From Malachius bipustulatus (Eukaryota; Arthropoda; Insecta; Coleoptera; Melyridae), in the NCBI GenBank assembly GCA_910589415.1, contig OU342630.1, forward strand, positions 48,206,012-48,270,011: a DNA stretch of 64,000 nt. The letters run 5' to 3'. Made by a program: the position numbers and the translations under genes. The stretch's first letter is position 1, and the number at the start of each line of letters is the position of its first letter. Below the pieces are notes generated by a model, which was not told the origin of the DNA, made no database searches, and saw only the letters and a program-made list of their open reading frames with translations. Positions 11,974-21,885 of the stretch are shown here, in pieces.

Positions 11974-12043
<70 letters not shown>
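11974..12043. repeat. (AT)n microsatellite
   Basis: About 35 AT units between the Penelope end and the first fold-back element. Confidence 0.95.
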
Positions 12044-12046
<3 letters not shown>

Positions 12047-12999
12047 GGTGTCCGGTAAGTACCTCCTAATCTCTCGGGAGCATACAGGGGAGGTCAAAAG
12101 AAACCTAGTCTGTCATAAAAAAAAAATTCCTATAGTGTCCCCAAACGGAGATATGGAGCCCTAAAAGGGTGCCCCGCAATTTACTTTTTTGGCTCTAAGT
12201 TTTGCACGGACCTGTATAATTGGATGGAATTTAAACACTTTATAGAGGCCACAGAGAGCCATCAGGCCATATTAAAGTCGATGTTTGACGTCGTCATGGA
12301 AGTCAGGAATGGATTTACCATCATACTCGTTGAGTCAAAATTTTGACAGGTGTCACTTTACAGAGCTAAAAACTATTTTTTTGAATAGTCCAATACTTCA
12401 TCTTTAAAGAAGGTGCTCTTAATTTGTTTCGGTAAAACTGACGGTTTTCGAGATAAATCGGTTTTTAGGTATGCGAAACACTCAAAAGTTACTAATGCTA
12501 AACACAAACAGGTAAAAATCAGGTTCTTGTTGATAAACCTACCTACATAATGACGGAACTTGATCAAAATTCGCATAAAAGTCGATTTATCTTGAGAACC
12601 GCTAGTTTTATCGAAATAAATTAAGAGTACCTTTTGTGAAGATGAATGACCAGCGTATTTAAAAAATAGGTTTTCAGCTCTGTAAAATGACACCTGTCAA
12701 AACTTTGACACAATGAGTGTGGTGGTAAGTCCGTTCCTGACTTCCTTCAGGACGTCAAACATCCACTCTGATATGGCTTAATGAGTCTTTATGGCCTCTA
12801 TAAAAAATTAAAATTTCATCAAATTATACAGGTCGGTTCAAAAGTTAGAGCCAAAAAAGTAAATCTTAGGGTCCCATTTTGGGGCTCTGTATCTCCGTTT
12901 AGGGACACTTTAGGAATGTTTTTTTTATGACAGACTAGGTTTATTTTGACCTCTCCTGTATGCTCCCGAGAGATTAGGAGGTACTTACCGGACACCCTG
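12044..12999. mobile_element. Fold-back DNA element, CAGGGTGTCCGG termini
   Basis: A nearly complete 956-bp palindrome: each arm is about 460 bp with the centre near 12520. It starts CAGGGTGTCCGG and ends in its complement, flanked by TA on both sides, as for Tc1/mariner-type target duplication. No transposase, so non-autonomous. Confidence 0.8.
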
Positions 13000-13007
13000 T
13001 ATATATA

Positions 13008-14197
13008 CAGGGTGTCCCAATATTCCATGGACATGGAGCAACCACAGATTACTGAGGTAAAAAAAAGTCGCTCGGACCAAATTTATCTCTATACCAAAGT
13101 GCTTCGTTTGTCCGTTAGAGGGCTTCAAAGTATTTTGAAAATTTTAGTTTTTTTGAAATAGCTCAAAGTCGGCTGATTCCAATTCGATTAAATTTGGTAG
13201 GTCAATTTCTTATTAAAAGTACTAATTTCTGATGTACATGATAATTTGACGGAAACCCGGGAAGGGGTGAAACTACCCCTACCCTCCATTAAAATCGATC
13301 GTAATTGTTGATAGGGTAGCAGGAACGCTGTTCATGTTTTTTTGTTTAAAAGATACATCGTTTTAGCCCATTTTTGGTCTCCTACAAAAATCTGTATCTC
13401 TCCGAGGTGCTATATGATAAAATAAATTAGTCGATGGTACCTAACCAAAATTTTATTTCATTCTTTTAATTTGAAATGAAATTTTCAATTGTCAGGTGAT
13501 TATTTGATCTAATCTCATAAAAGATGTTTAGTATGGTTCGGTTTTTTTTTTCAGGTGTTTGCAAACGGTTTTTTTCAAACGCAGTAAACAGTTTGCAAAA
13601 CGACGAGGTTCGAAGAAAAGTTAAAATCATTTTTTTGCGCAGGATGGAACTTTCTAGGGTCCAAACCGGCGCCCACATCGAGCATCTTTAATGAGATTAG
13701 ATAAAATAATCACCTGACAATTGAAAATTTGATTTCAAATTAAAAGAATGAAATAAAAATTTAGTTATCATCGACTAATTTATTTTATCACATAGCACCT
13801 CGGAAAGATACAGATTTTTGTAGGAGAACAAAAATGGGCTAAAACGATGTATCTTTCAAACAAAAAAACATGAACAGCGTTCCTGCTACCCTATCAATAA
13901 TTACGATCGATTTTAATGGAGGGTAGGGGTAGTTTCACCCCTTCCCCGGTTTCCGTCAAATTATCATGTACATCAGAAGTTAGTACTTTTAATAAGAAAT
14001 TGACCTACCAAATTTCATCGAATTGGAATCAGCCGACTTTGAGCTATTTCAAAAAAACTAAAATTTTCAAAAGACTTTGAAGCCCTCTAACGGACAAACG
14101 AAGCACTTTGGTATAGAGATAAGTTTGATCCGAGCGACTTTTTTTTACCTTAGTAATCTGTGGTTGCTCCATGTCCATGGAATATTGGGACACCCTG
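13008..14197. mobile_element. Fold-back DNA element, CAGGGTGTCCCAAT termini
   Basis: A second palindromic element, 1190 bp, with arms of about 590 bp and an unpaired centre near 13620-13680. Termini are CAGGGTGTCCCAAT and its complement, with TA flanks. Its arm sequence is unrelated to the preceding element. Short ORFs inside are products of the palindrome. Confidence 0.8.
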
Positions 14198-14216
14198 TAT
14201 ATATATATATATATAT

Positions 14217-14350
14217 CGTGGGCAGGTGAATTTTGGAAAACCACTTTTTCGTGATCTGGGGGTCATGATCGGTGGACATTTGATGAGTTTGGGTGATTTT
14301 CGAAAAGTGATGTCGTCCTCAATAGTGTATTTTTTGTTAAAAAATACACT
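14217..14350 (+). repeat. 135-bp repeat, copy 1 of 3
   Basis: Begins CGTGGGCAGGTGAATTTTGG directly after an AT tract and ends in a TTGTTAAAAAATACACTA stretch. Two other copies occur at 16221 and 19516, all on the same strand and all preceded by (AT)n. Function unknown. Confidence 0.7.
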
Positions 14351-14375
14351 AATATATAAATATATAAATATATAT

Positions 14376-16209
14376 ACAGGGTGATCCATTTTAATCTGAA
14401 CAGGGAAATATTTCGGGATTGTGGGGTTATTGAAAAAAAGTTTTCAACAAAAGTTGTATGGTTGTTAGGGGGACGTAGTTTAGGGGCACAATCATCCCCC
14501 CTCTCCCCCACCCCTCGCGGGAGGTGGGGGCAAGTAAATTTTTTTAAATGGGAACGCCCAGTTTTTATAGCGTACGTCGATTGAGTTGACAAAAACGTGA
14601 AACTTTTGTTTGAAACTTTTTTTTTTTAACGAAAACCTGTCAAGTTATCTAGATGTCAAAATTGACATTTTTAATTCTTATCATTGGGTCTTGTTAAAAA
14701 CACACTCTAGTGCACAGTAATTTTTAGATCGCATTTAGTGTGTTCTTCATTATTAACTTAAGTGTCAACCTTGAATTTGGAAAGTTCTGTGAACCCGTTC
14801 ATCGTTTCTGAAGCCATAATGGCTAACTATCCGCCGCAGGAGATAATAGACATTATTATTTCGTACGGTGCAGTTGGCGAAAATGCGCGGGCAGCCGCAA
14901 TTCATTATGCCATCAGATTTCCTTTACGGCGTCATCCCAATCATGTCACCATTCTCGCTTTACTGCAGCGGAGTCGAGGTGGGTTTCTCCACCGACAAAG
15001 AAGAAAAAGGCGGTATGATGATCCAGATGATCCAGAAATACTGACTGTCCTGGGGATGGTATTTATGAACCCCCACATCAGTCAACGTAGGATTTGTCGT
15101 TTGCTGAATATGACGTATGGGACGGTCAATCGAATTTTGAAGGCTACTCACTTCCACGCTTATCACATCTCTTTGCATCAGGCATTGACCGAAATTGACG
15201 GTGAAGCAAGAGTCAGATTTTGTAGATGGGCGCAAGAACAAATTGTTCAGGATAGACAATTCTTCAATCGCGTGTTGTTCAGTGATGAAGCTACCTTTAA
15301 GAACGATAAGACAATAAATCGGCATAATTCTCATTATTATTCTCGAATGCAGCCGCATTATGTTCGTGAGATTGATTATCAACACCGTTGGAGTATCAAT
15401 GTCTGGTGTGGCATAGTGAATGGTCAGCTGATCGGTCCGCATTTTTTTAGGGTAATTTTTTTCATTCAATGTCAGCGATATCTCATTCTTACAGTCAAGT
15501 TTCTTCCCGTTCTGCTACCCGCAAATTTAAAATTTGTTTAAGTTTGGCAAATTCTACAATTTCTTTCTCAGGTATTCTAGATGGCCCGACGTATCTACGA
15601 TTCGTGCAACAAGATTTTCCGGTGCTGTTAATTGGAGGATGTCGATTTGGACACACGTAGACAAATGTGGTTCCAGCAAGATGGTGCCCCGCCACATTAT
15701 GCTGTTGCTGTAAGGAACTATCTGGAAGCTAGATTCCCAGGTCGGTTGATCGGAAGAGGATGTGGCATTCCTTGGCCAGCAAAGAGCCCGGATTTAACAT
15801 CCCCTGAATTTTTCTTATGGGGGTATTTGAAAGGGGTTGTTTATGAGAGAGACCCAACAACACGGGAAGATATGAGGCAACGAATTATCGAGGCGTGCCA
15901 AAAATAATTTAGAAAATCTCAATTTTGACAGCCCGATAACTTGACAGGTTTTCGTTTAAAAAAAAAAGTTTCAAACAAAAGTTTCACGTTTTTGTCAACT
16001 CAATCGACGTACGCAATAAAAGCTGGGGGTTCCCATTTAAAAAAAATTACTTGCCCCCCCCCTCCCGCGAGGGGTGGGGGAGAGGGGGGATGATTGTGCC
16101 CCCAAACTACGTCCCCCTAACAACCATACAACTTTTGTTGAAAACTTTTTTTTCAATAACCCCACAATTCCGAAATATTTCCCTGTTCAGATTAAAATGA
16201 ATCACCCTG
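14376..16209 (+). mobile_element. Tc1/mariner-superfamily transposon, DD41D type
   Basis: Termini CAGGGTGATCC and its near complement at 16209, TA flanks, and long terminal inverted repeats of about 295 bp (14376-14670 with about 15915-16209). It encodes one transposase (next entry). It lies between two direct copies of the 135-bp repeat, within AT tracts. Confidence 0.85.
14819..15907 (+). pseudogene. DD41D-type transposase, interrupted
   Basis: The transposase would cut and rejoin the element ends. The N-terminus from 14819 (the ATG at 14762 is also possible) matches the DUF4817 helix-turn-helix region (QEIIDIIISYGAV...). The IS630-like catalytic core follows: RVLFSDEATF (first D), RWSINVWCGIV, then QQDGAPPHY (second D, ~15675) and SPDLTSPEFFLWG. 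Forty-one residues separate the second catalytic D from the third acidic residue, which is E here instead of the D at the same site in the element at 48289. Between about 15451 and 15570 lies an intron-like insert ending in TTTCTTTCTCAG. A frameshift near 15630 then puts the last part in another frame. Probably inactive. Confidence 0.8.
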
Positions 16210-16220
16210 TATATATATAT

Positions 16221-16354
16221 CGTGGTCAGGTGAATTTTGGAAAACTACTTTTTCGTGATCTGGGGGTCATGATCGATGGACATTTGATGAGTTTGGGTGA
16301 TTTTCGAAAAGTGATGTCGTCCTCAATAGTGTATTTTTTGTTAAAAAATACACT
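16221..16354 (+). repeat. 135-bp repeat, copy 2 of 3
   Basis: Same unit as 14217-14350, with a few substitutions (CGTGGTCAGG start); follows an AT tract. Confidence 0.7.
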
Positions 16355-17335
16355 AAAAAATACACTAACATAAAAATACATTAAAAACTAATAAAACTAA
16401 ACTGATGACAACTTACTTACCTATAAGTAATACTTCCTATAATACATTAGAACTTTTCACAACACGAAAAAGTCAAATCAGCCAAGGTAAATTCACAGTA
16501 TTATCAGGATAAAAAACCGTTCACTTCTTAGTGTAAGATGTGGTGTAAGTCTCGGTGTACCTAAGTCTATCTTATATTCGCGTTACTACCCTATTATTAA
16601 ATTATTAACACTAACAGGTAAATAGGTAGGTAATACAATACAAGACACTTGACACTTCCAAGATTTAAGAAATTAAGAATTTTAAGATTCCAAATTTCCG
16701 AACTAGGTATTTGAGTAATTAAACAACTATTTCTTCTTCTTCTTCTTCTTCTTCTCCTCTCTAGGTTTTTGTTTTTGACCTTGCGCTGATGCTACTAGGC
16801 CAGACCTATTCACTAACATGATTGTATGGGGCTGTGACGTTTCAACTACATGCGTATAATACTCCTATCTGAGCCTCCGACGAAGCGTCAAAAAGGGACG
16901 GATACCTACGAATGGCCGCTTTTCTTTTCGCGTCTTCACTAATCACTAATCTCCGATCTTCGACTTTGACTTAGTCACGGGTTTCGTGGAAATACCTGTA
17001 GTTTTACGAAATCATCACTACGTACTTCAGATAACCAAACGGAATTGTTAAATTTTGTATAAAACTACGAACTGTCATGATTTCGGTAAACTACACACAT
17101 TTTAATTTTACGAGCCTCGTGGCCCCTTTAACCTGAATTTACGTCCTTCGCTTGTCTAGTTATGATGAACACTCAAATTGAGCCACGTTACGGAATTCTG
17201 TATTTCTAATAATGTGATATAACGCGCAACACGTGGTACCTTATTTTTAAAATTCCAATTTTTGTATAGGTACCTACATACTACCGATCTTGAAATACGA
17301 AAACAGAATACAGGACGTTCTGAAAATCGAAAATT
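16355..17335. other. No gene seen; (TTC)n tract
   Basis: No coding sequence recognised. A (TTC)n tract lies at 16731-16755. Confidence 0.5.
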
Positions 17336-18836
17336 TAAAATTTTAAGAAATAAACAGACAGTAAAATAAACTTACTTAAAATATCTCCGCAATTTTTGTT
17401 ATTAAATTCTTAGAAGTTTAGAAAGTTAAATGTTATTAGTATGGCTCGAAGTTTTCAAGAGTGAAGAACTGTGTTCACTATATTTTTGAAATTGAAGCTG
17501 CAGAATTTTTTTTTTAATTTTAGAGAATACCTAAAGATCAAATAAAAAAAAATCAAATACCTCCGCCATTTTTCTTGTTTACTTCTTTAAATTTATGAAG
17601 GTTAAAGGTTATTAATATAGTTGTCTATTGTAAAAATTTCAGTTCAATTCCTTCAAAAATATGCTCATATAAACAGTTATTATAGAAATTTAGAAAATTT
17701 TATATACCATTTTCCTTACCCACGCCACTGGCTTAATTAATCAAAATAATGCAAATTTTGTTTCATTATCTCAAATTTCAAACAATTTTCTTCCAATCTT
17801 GTTAATTTGGTTTGAAAGTTTTCTTCTGTCTTGCTTACAGGGGTTAAAAAAATAGCAATTTTCCTAAAATTCAAGAGGCCGCCATTTTAAAACGGCCCTA
17901 ACGATTTTGCTTAAATGCAATACCATACCACTCCTTGTGGATATCCTCTTACTCCCACAAAGGTTTCAGCCCCCTAGCTTGAAAACTGCGACCAGAAACC
18001 GTGCTTCGTGGACGATTATTTTCGAAATGTGAAAGGAGACCTATATAGAAGTAATGCGAATTTAGGAATTTTCTTAACGTAAATCAAACGTTATTAAAAA
18101 TTTTTAGAAGAGTGAAAGATCCGTTCAATAATCTTGAAAGATGAAGCTACAGGAGCATTTTTAAAAATTTTTAGAAATTAAACATCATCTAAAAAAAATT
18201 CGAATATCTCCGCCATTTTTCTTATTTGCCTCTTGAAATTTTTGGGGCTTGGAGGCTATTAGTATAGTTGTCTACATTAAAAATTTCTGTTTAATTTCTT
18301 CAAAAATGTGCTCATAAATGGTTTTAGAAATTTAGCCATTTTTACCTTTTTCCTACCGATGCCACTGGCGTATTAATAGCAAAAATGCAAATTTTGTTGC
18401 ATTAAATTAAATGTCAAATCATCTACTTACAATCTTGTGAATTTTATATAAAACTATTTTTTCTATCTAGCTTATACAGGGGTTCAAAAAAAAGTCCTTT
18501 TTCCGAAAATTCAAATGGCCGCCATTTTGAAACGGCTTGGAAGATATTGTTCAAGTGCAATACCAGACCACTCCTTGTGGAGATCTTACTCCCACAAAAA
18601 TTTCAGTCTCCTAGATTGAAAACTGCGACCTGAAATGAGGTGACAAAAACGGGATATCTGGAACTTTGAAGGGACGCCCTGTAGAAGTAACGCAACTTTT
18701 GGAATCTTTTTTAATGAAAATCCAGATTGTTTCTAAGGTTTAACAAGAGTGCAAAATTTCGTCCACTAATCTTGAAAGATAAAGCTACAGGAGCGTTTTT
18801 AAAATCGAAATTTCGTGATTTTGGAGAAATAAATAA
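17336..18836. repeat. ~635-bp non-coding repeat, second locus
   Basis: At least two diverged monomers of the family at 2406-6080. The same blocks recur (CGCCATTTTTCTT, CCCACGCCACTGGCTTA, AATACCAGACCACTCCTTGT), and the CCTGTAGAAGTAACGCAA landmark at 18679 has a diverged partner about 633 bp upstream. Confidence 0.7.
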
Positions 18837-18854
18837 TATATAAATATATAAATA

Positions 18855-19448
18855 TATATAAATACTTAGAAAATATTTAACAGAGCCGTTGTATGAAAAC
18901 AAACCTTAATAATAATAACGGTCCGTCTGTGATTTCGAAGGATTATTTGGAAGGCTCTGATTTGTAGACTGCCTGAGAGCTCGAAAGAGCCAAGCCCGTT
19001 ATTATTATTAAGGTTTGTTTTCATACAACGGCTCGTTAAATATTTTCTAAGTATTTATACTCTCATGGGCAATGATGGTGACATCTGCTGGCTGCGCAAC
19101 ATAGCCAGACGAGAAGTCGAGCCTCATAGCATATAAAACTGCACGAGGCCACTTTCTCTGAATGGCGCGAGTTGCCGTCAGGTCGGTAGTTCCGTCATCC
19201 ATCGGTAGATGTAGTTAGGTTCTCCGGGTCACTGTGAACCGGATGAACGATTTTAATAACACCTCGAGACCGATGGCAGTCTGCAATTCATCCTCCAGAT
19301 GTATCTATTCGATATATCACACTGATGAGCTCATAATAAGAGCGAAACGGTCCGTCTGTGATTTCGAAGGATTATTTGGAAGGCTCTGATTTGTAGACTG
19401 CCTGAGAGCTCGAAAGAGCCAAGCCCGTTATTATTATTAAGGTTTGTT

Positions 19449-19449
<1 letters not shown>
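18855..19449 (+). mobile_element. Hammerhead-bearing element with 430-bp period
   Basis: Sequence starting at 18921 recurs at 19351, exactly 430 bp on, so the locus is one full monomer plus about 99 bp of a second. A full hammerhead motif spans the junction into the second copy. The left end, 18855-18920, is an inverted copy of 18989-19052. No ORF of note. Tandem, non-coding, ribozyme-bearing monomers of a few hundred bases match the description of retrozymes; this may be a decayed one. Confidence 0.6.
19316..19362 (+). ncRNA. Type I hammerhead ribozyme motif
   Basis: Stem I ATCACA (19316-19321) pairs with TGTGAT (19357-19362), 6 bp. Core CTGATGA 19322-19328. Stem II GCTC/GAGC with a 7-nt loop. 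Core GAA 19344-19346. Stem III ACG/CGT with a 3-nt loop. GTC ends at 19356, the predicted cleavage point. Every conserved core base is present. Confidence 0.85.

Positions 19450-19515
<66 letters not shown>
19450..19515. repeat. (AT)n microsatellite
   Basis: About 33 AT units. Reading frames rich in Y and I across it are spurious. Confidence 0.95.
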
Positions 19516-19517
<2 letters not shown>

Positions 19518-19652
19518 TGGGCAGGTGAATTTTGGAAAACCACTTTTTCGTGATCTGGGGGTCATGATCGGTGGACATTTGATGAGTTTGGGTGATTTTC
19601 GAAAAGTGATGTCGTCCTCAATAGTGTATTTTTGTTGTTAAAAAATACACTA
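19516..19652 (+). repeat. 135-bp repeat, copy 3 of 3
   Basis: Same unit as at 14217 and 16221, again following an AT tract. Confidence 0.7.
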
Positions 19653-20627
19653 ATACATCCAATACATAAAAATCAATTATCAATACATTAGATATACCTG
19701 GTAAACAAGATTTTCCTTACGAAAATCTTGGCCTGCCGGCGGCGTCGAGCCTTCGGCAAATCCGCAATGGAGTTTTTTTTCGAATAAGTCGTTTTTGCCG
19801 ACCTTTGACGTGAAAAATCGTATCTACCTTTTTTTTAGACGAAGAATGTCTCTATCACACTGTTTTGTTATCTTTCTGATCGGTCAAAAACATTTCGAGA
19901 AAAATTTCAAAACTCGCGTTTAAAAGTTGCATCTGTTCAATCGTTTTTTAAAAAGACGATTGCCGCTCACAAACGACGAATTTTCCGGGAAAATGTTTCA
20001 AATAAAAAAAATAGCATTCAAAGAACTACTCAAAAAAGCTTTGATTTGATTTTTCGCTAGGATGCACCGTTTCTGAGAAATTTTTTTTTTTTTTGGTGTT
20101 TAGAAAAAGCAACAGATTTTTTTGTTTTTTGAATAAGTCGCTTTTGTCGACTTTTCACGTGAAATTTCAACATTATCTTTTTTGTAGGCAATGAACGACT
20201 CTAACACACTGCTTTGTCGATTTTCCGATCGATTTGAGAAATTTTGAAAAAAAATTCGAAATCATGCGCAGAAAGTGAAGCAACATTTCAAATTTTTACT
20301 TATTTTTAATTTTCCGCTCGCTCAATTTTTTTTTCGAAAAACGATCTCTACAAAGATTGTACGTCTATGCTTTCCCCAAGTAACTGTGCAAACAGAATGT
20401 CCCCGCTATGTACCGTTACCGAGAAACAAATCCTTAAGTCGGAACGTTGCAAGAAAAAGTACGGCCCTGAACGGGGGTCTTAAAATTCTCGGATCCGGCC
20501 CATTTTCAATAGGTCGTATTTGGGGGTCCCAAGGTACGTCCCCACCAAGTTTCATTCCGTGGAGGGGGACAATATAAAATAAGTCTATGGCTAATTTTTC
20601 TCAAGCCCGGCTAACGCTGGGCTTTTT
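19653..20627. repeat. Two diverged ~340-bp direct repeats, no gene
   Basis: A block with GAATAAGTCGTTTTTGCCGAC at about 19783 recurs, diverged, as GAATAAGTCGCTTTTGTCGAC at about 20131; the sequence around both is alignable by eye. No reading frame of note. Confidence 0.45.
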
Positions 20628-20745
20628 GATGTTCAAACAATAGAGCACTCAAATAAATGTCCACATTTACTTAAGCTATTTTTCCCGTTACTTCCCTTTA
20701 CTATTGGTAATCACAGTAGACAGCGTTAATTCTAGAAAAAATATG
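20628..20745 (+). mobile_element. Penelope terminal fragment
   Basis: Matches 11866-11980 (CAAACAATAGAGCACTC, CTTAAGCT, TTTTTCCCGTTAC, TATTGGTAATCA). Similarity begins at GATGT, the first base after the predicted hammerhead cleavage site of the Penelope element. Confidence 0.75.
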
Positions 20746-20775
20746 TAAAAACTATTTTCAAAAGAAAATTCAGAT

Positions 20776-20997
20776 TTAGTGAAGTGGAAATAAATTTTCT
20801 ATAGCCCGTATTAAGCCACCACCACGCTTTTTGTCCACTAGATCAAACTGACGATCTCTGGAATAGACAAAAAACCTATCCGAGAAATACTCCGTACTCA
20901 GGATCTGCTCTGAGGATAACCACGTCTCAGTCAATCCAACGCAGTCTACGTCCATGTCATTCACATTTACATAAAAATCAGAAGTATTCCAGCGCAT
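20776..20997 (-). pseudogene. LINE endonuclease N-terminal fragment
   Basis: The minus-strand translation contains CVGLTETWLSS and RGGGLI, conserved near the start of the EEP endonuclease of CR1/Jockey-like LINEs. Only about 70 residues remain, with no reverse transcriptase nearby. It resembles the fragment at 46490. Confidence 0.7.
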
Positions 20998-21734
20998 GTT
21001 TTTTGGAGGATAAGTATGATCGAGTCTTCTTCTTCTTCTCTACCACCTGTGGACAGTCATCTATATCTCTCAATCTAATATTCTTTTCACCAGCCGCAAT
21101 CCTGCTTTTGAACTTTTTATGCCGGCTCCACACGCTGGCCCAACTCCGGCAAATCAGTGCCAACACGAACGTGTGGACAGTACGTTCGTCTCGATTGCCC
21201 AAACATTCGGCCAACTGACCGAAGTTTGTCTGCGTTCGCCTCGCTGTCGGCAAATGCACGAATTCAAAGAGATTCGGCTATCGTCAAATTCGCTCTATTT
21301 GACGCTGCCCACACGTTGGCCCGTTCGATCTTGTCATTTACGCTCGACTATTCACTGCACAGTGCAGTGTATTTACGGTAATAACTGAAATTAAAATAAA
21401 TACAACAACAATGCCAACCTGGAATGACGAAAGAGTTTTCCAGTTTCTCGAACGTTATCAAAGTGAACCAATGATATGAGACCCGAAAAATAAATTTCAT
21501 AAAGATAAGAACAAGGTTCCTGAATAATAACATACGGCTACTTCCTAAATTAATTTTTTATGAGTAGGATCAACACTAAAATTAGTAATTACCAAAAAAA
21601 GTTTTCATAACTCTTTTTTTATAAAATATAGGTAAGAAACAAATAGCCAAGTCCTCGGCCCAATCTAATAATTACACATGAAAAAAGGCCATTCCTTGGA
21701 AAATGTAATTTTGATTATGATTTTTAAATACAGT
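20998..21734. other. No gene recognised
   Basis: A more GC-rich part at 21098-21340 carries CACACGCTGGCCC and CACACGTTGGCCC about 180 bp apart and may be a short non-autonomous element. Overlapping reading frames there show no family I know. Confidence 0.3.
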
Positions 21735-21885
21735 CTTTTTCTTTTGATTTTCGTCTTTTGTCAATTGCTTTTCCTAATTTGTCAAATGAGTTTCCCATTT
21801 ATTAAACGTCAGTCCGTGATTTTTCAAATGAAATTCCTCTTTTGTCAAATGAGATTCCTTTTTTATCAAATGCTTTTCCAATAGC
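21735..21885. repeat. Imperfect ~27-bp minisatellite
   Basis: TTTTGTCAAATGAGATTCC-like units repeat about five times with substitutions. The small reading frame over it (FCQM repeats) is a product of the repeat. Confidence 0.6.

Larger units (their letters stand above)
7480..11974 (+). mobile_element. Penelope-like retroelement with inverted partial copy
   Basis: The plus-strand body (about 8962-11974) encodes a Penelope-type reverse transcriptase and a C-terminal GIY-YIG endonuclease. The left side, 7480-8878, is an inverted, nearly identical copy of 10540-11941, so the locus is flanked by long inverted repeats and both ends carry a hammerhead-like motif. Complex head-to-head partial copies of this kind are a known property of Penelope-like elements. 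The two halves meet at a 29-bp-stem hairpin (8881-8961). AT microsatellites bound the locus. A solo terminal piece of the same family lies at 20628-20745 and shows that the right end runs to about 11974. Confidence 0.9.

Noticed and set aside
19372..19641. Reading frames rich in Y and I
   Set aside because: They are translations of the (AT)n microsatellite.
20611..20627. AGCCCGGCTAACGCTGGGCTTTTT, like a bacterial intrinsic terminator
   Set aside because: This is nuclear insect DNA with no operon next to it; a GC hairpin before a T run is chance here.
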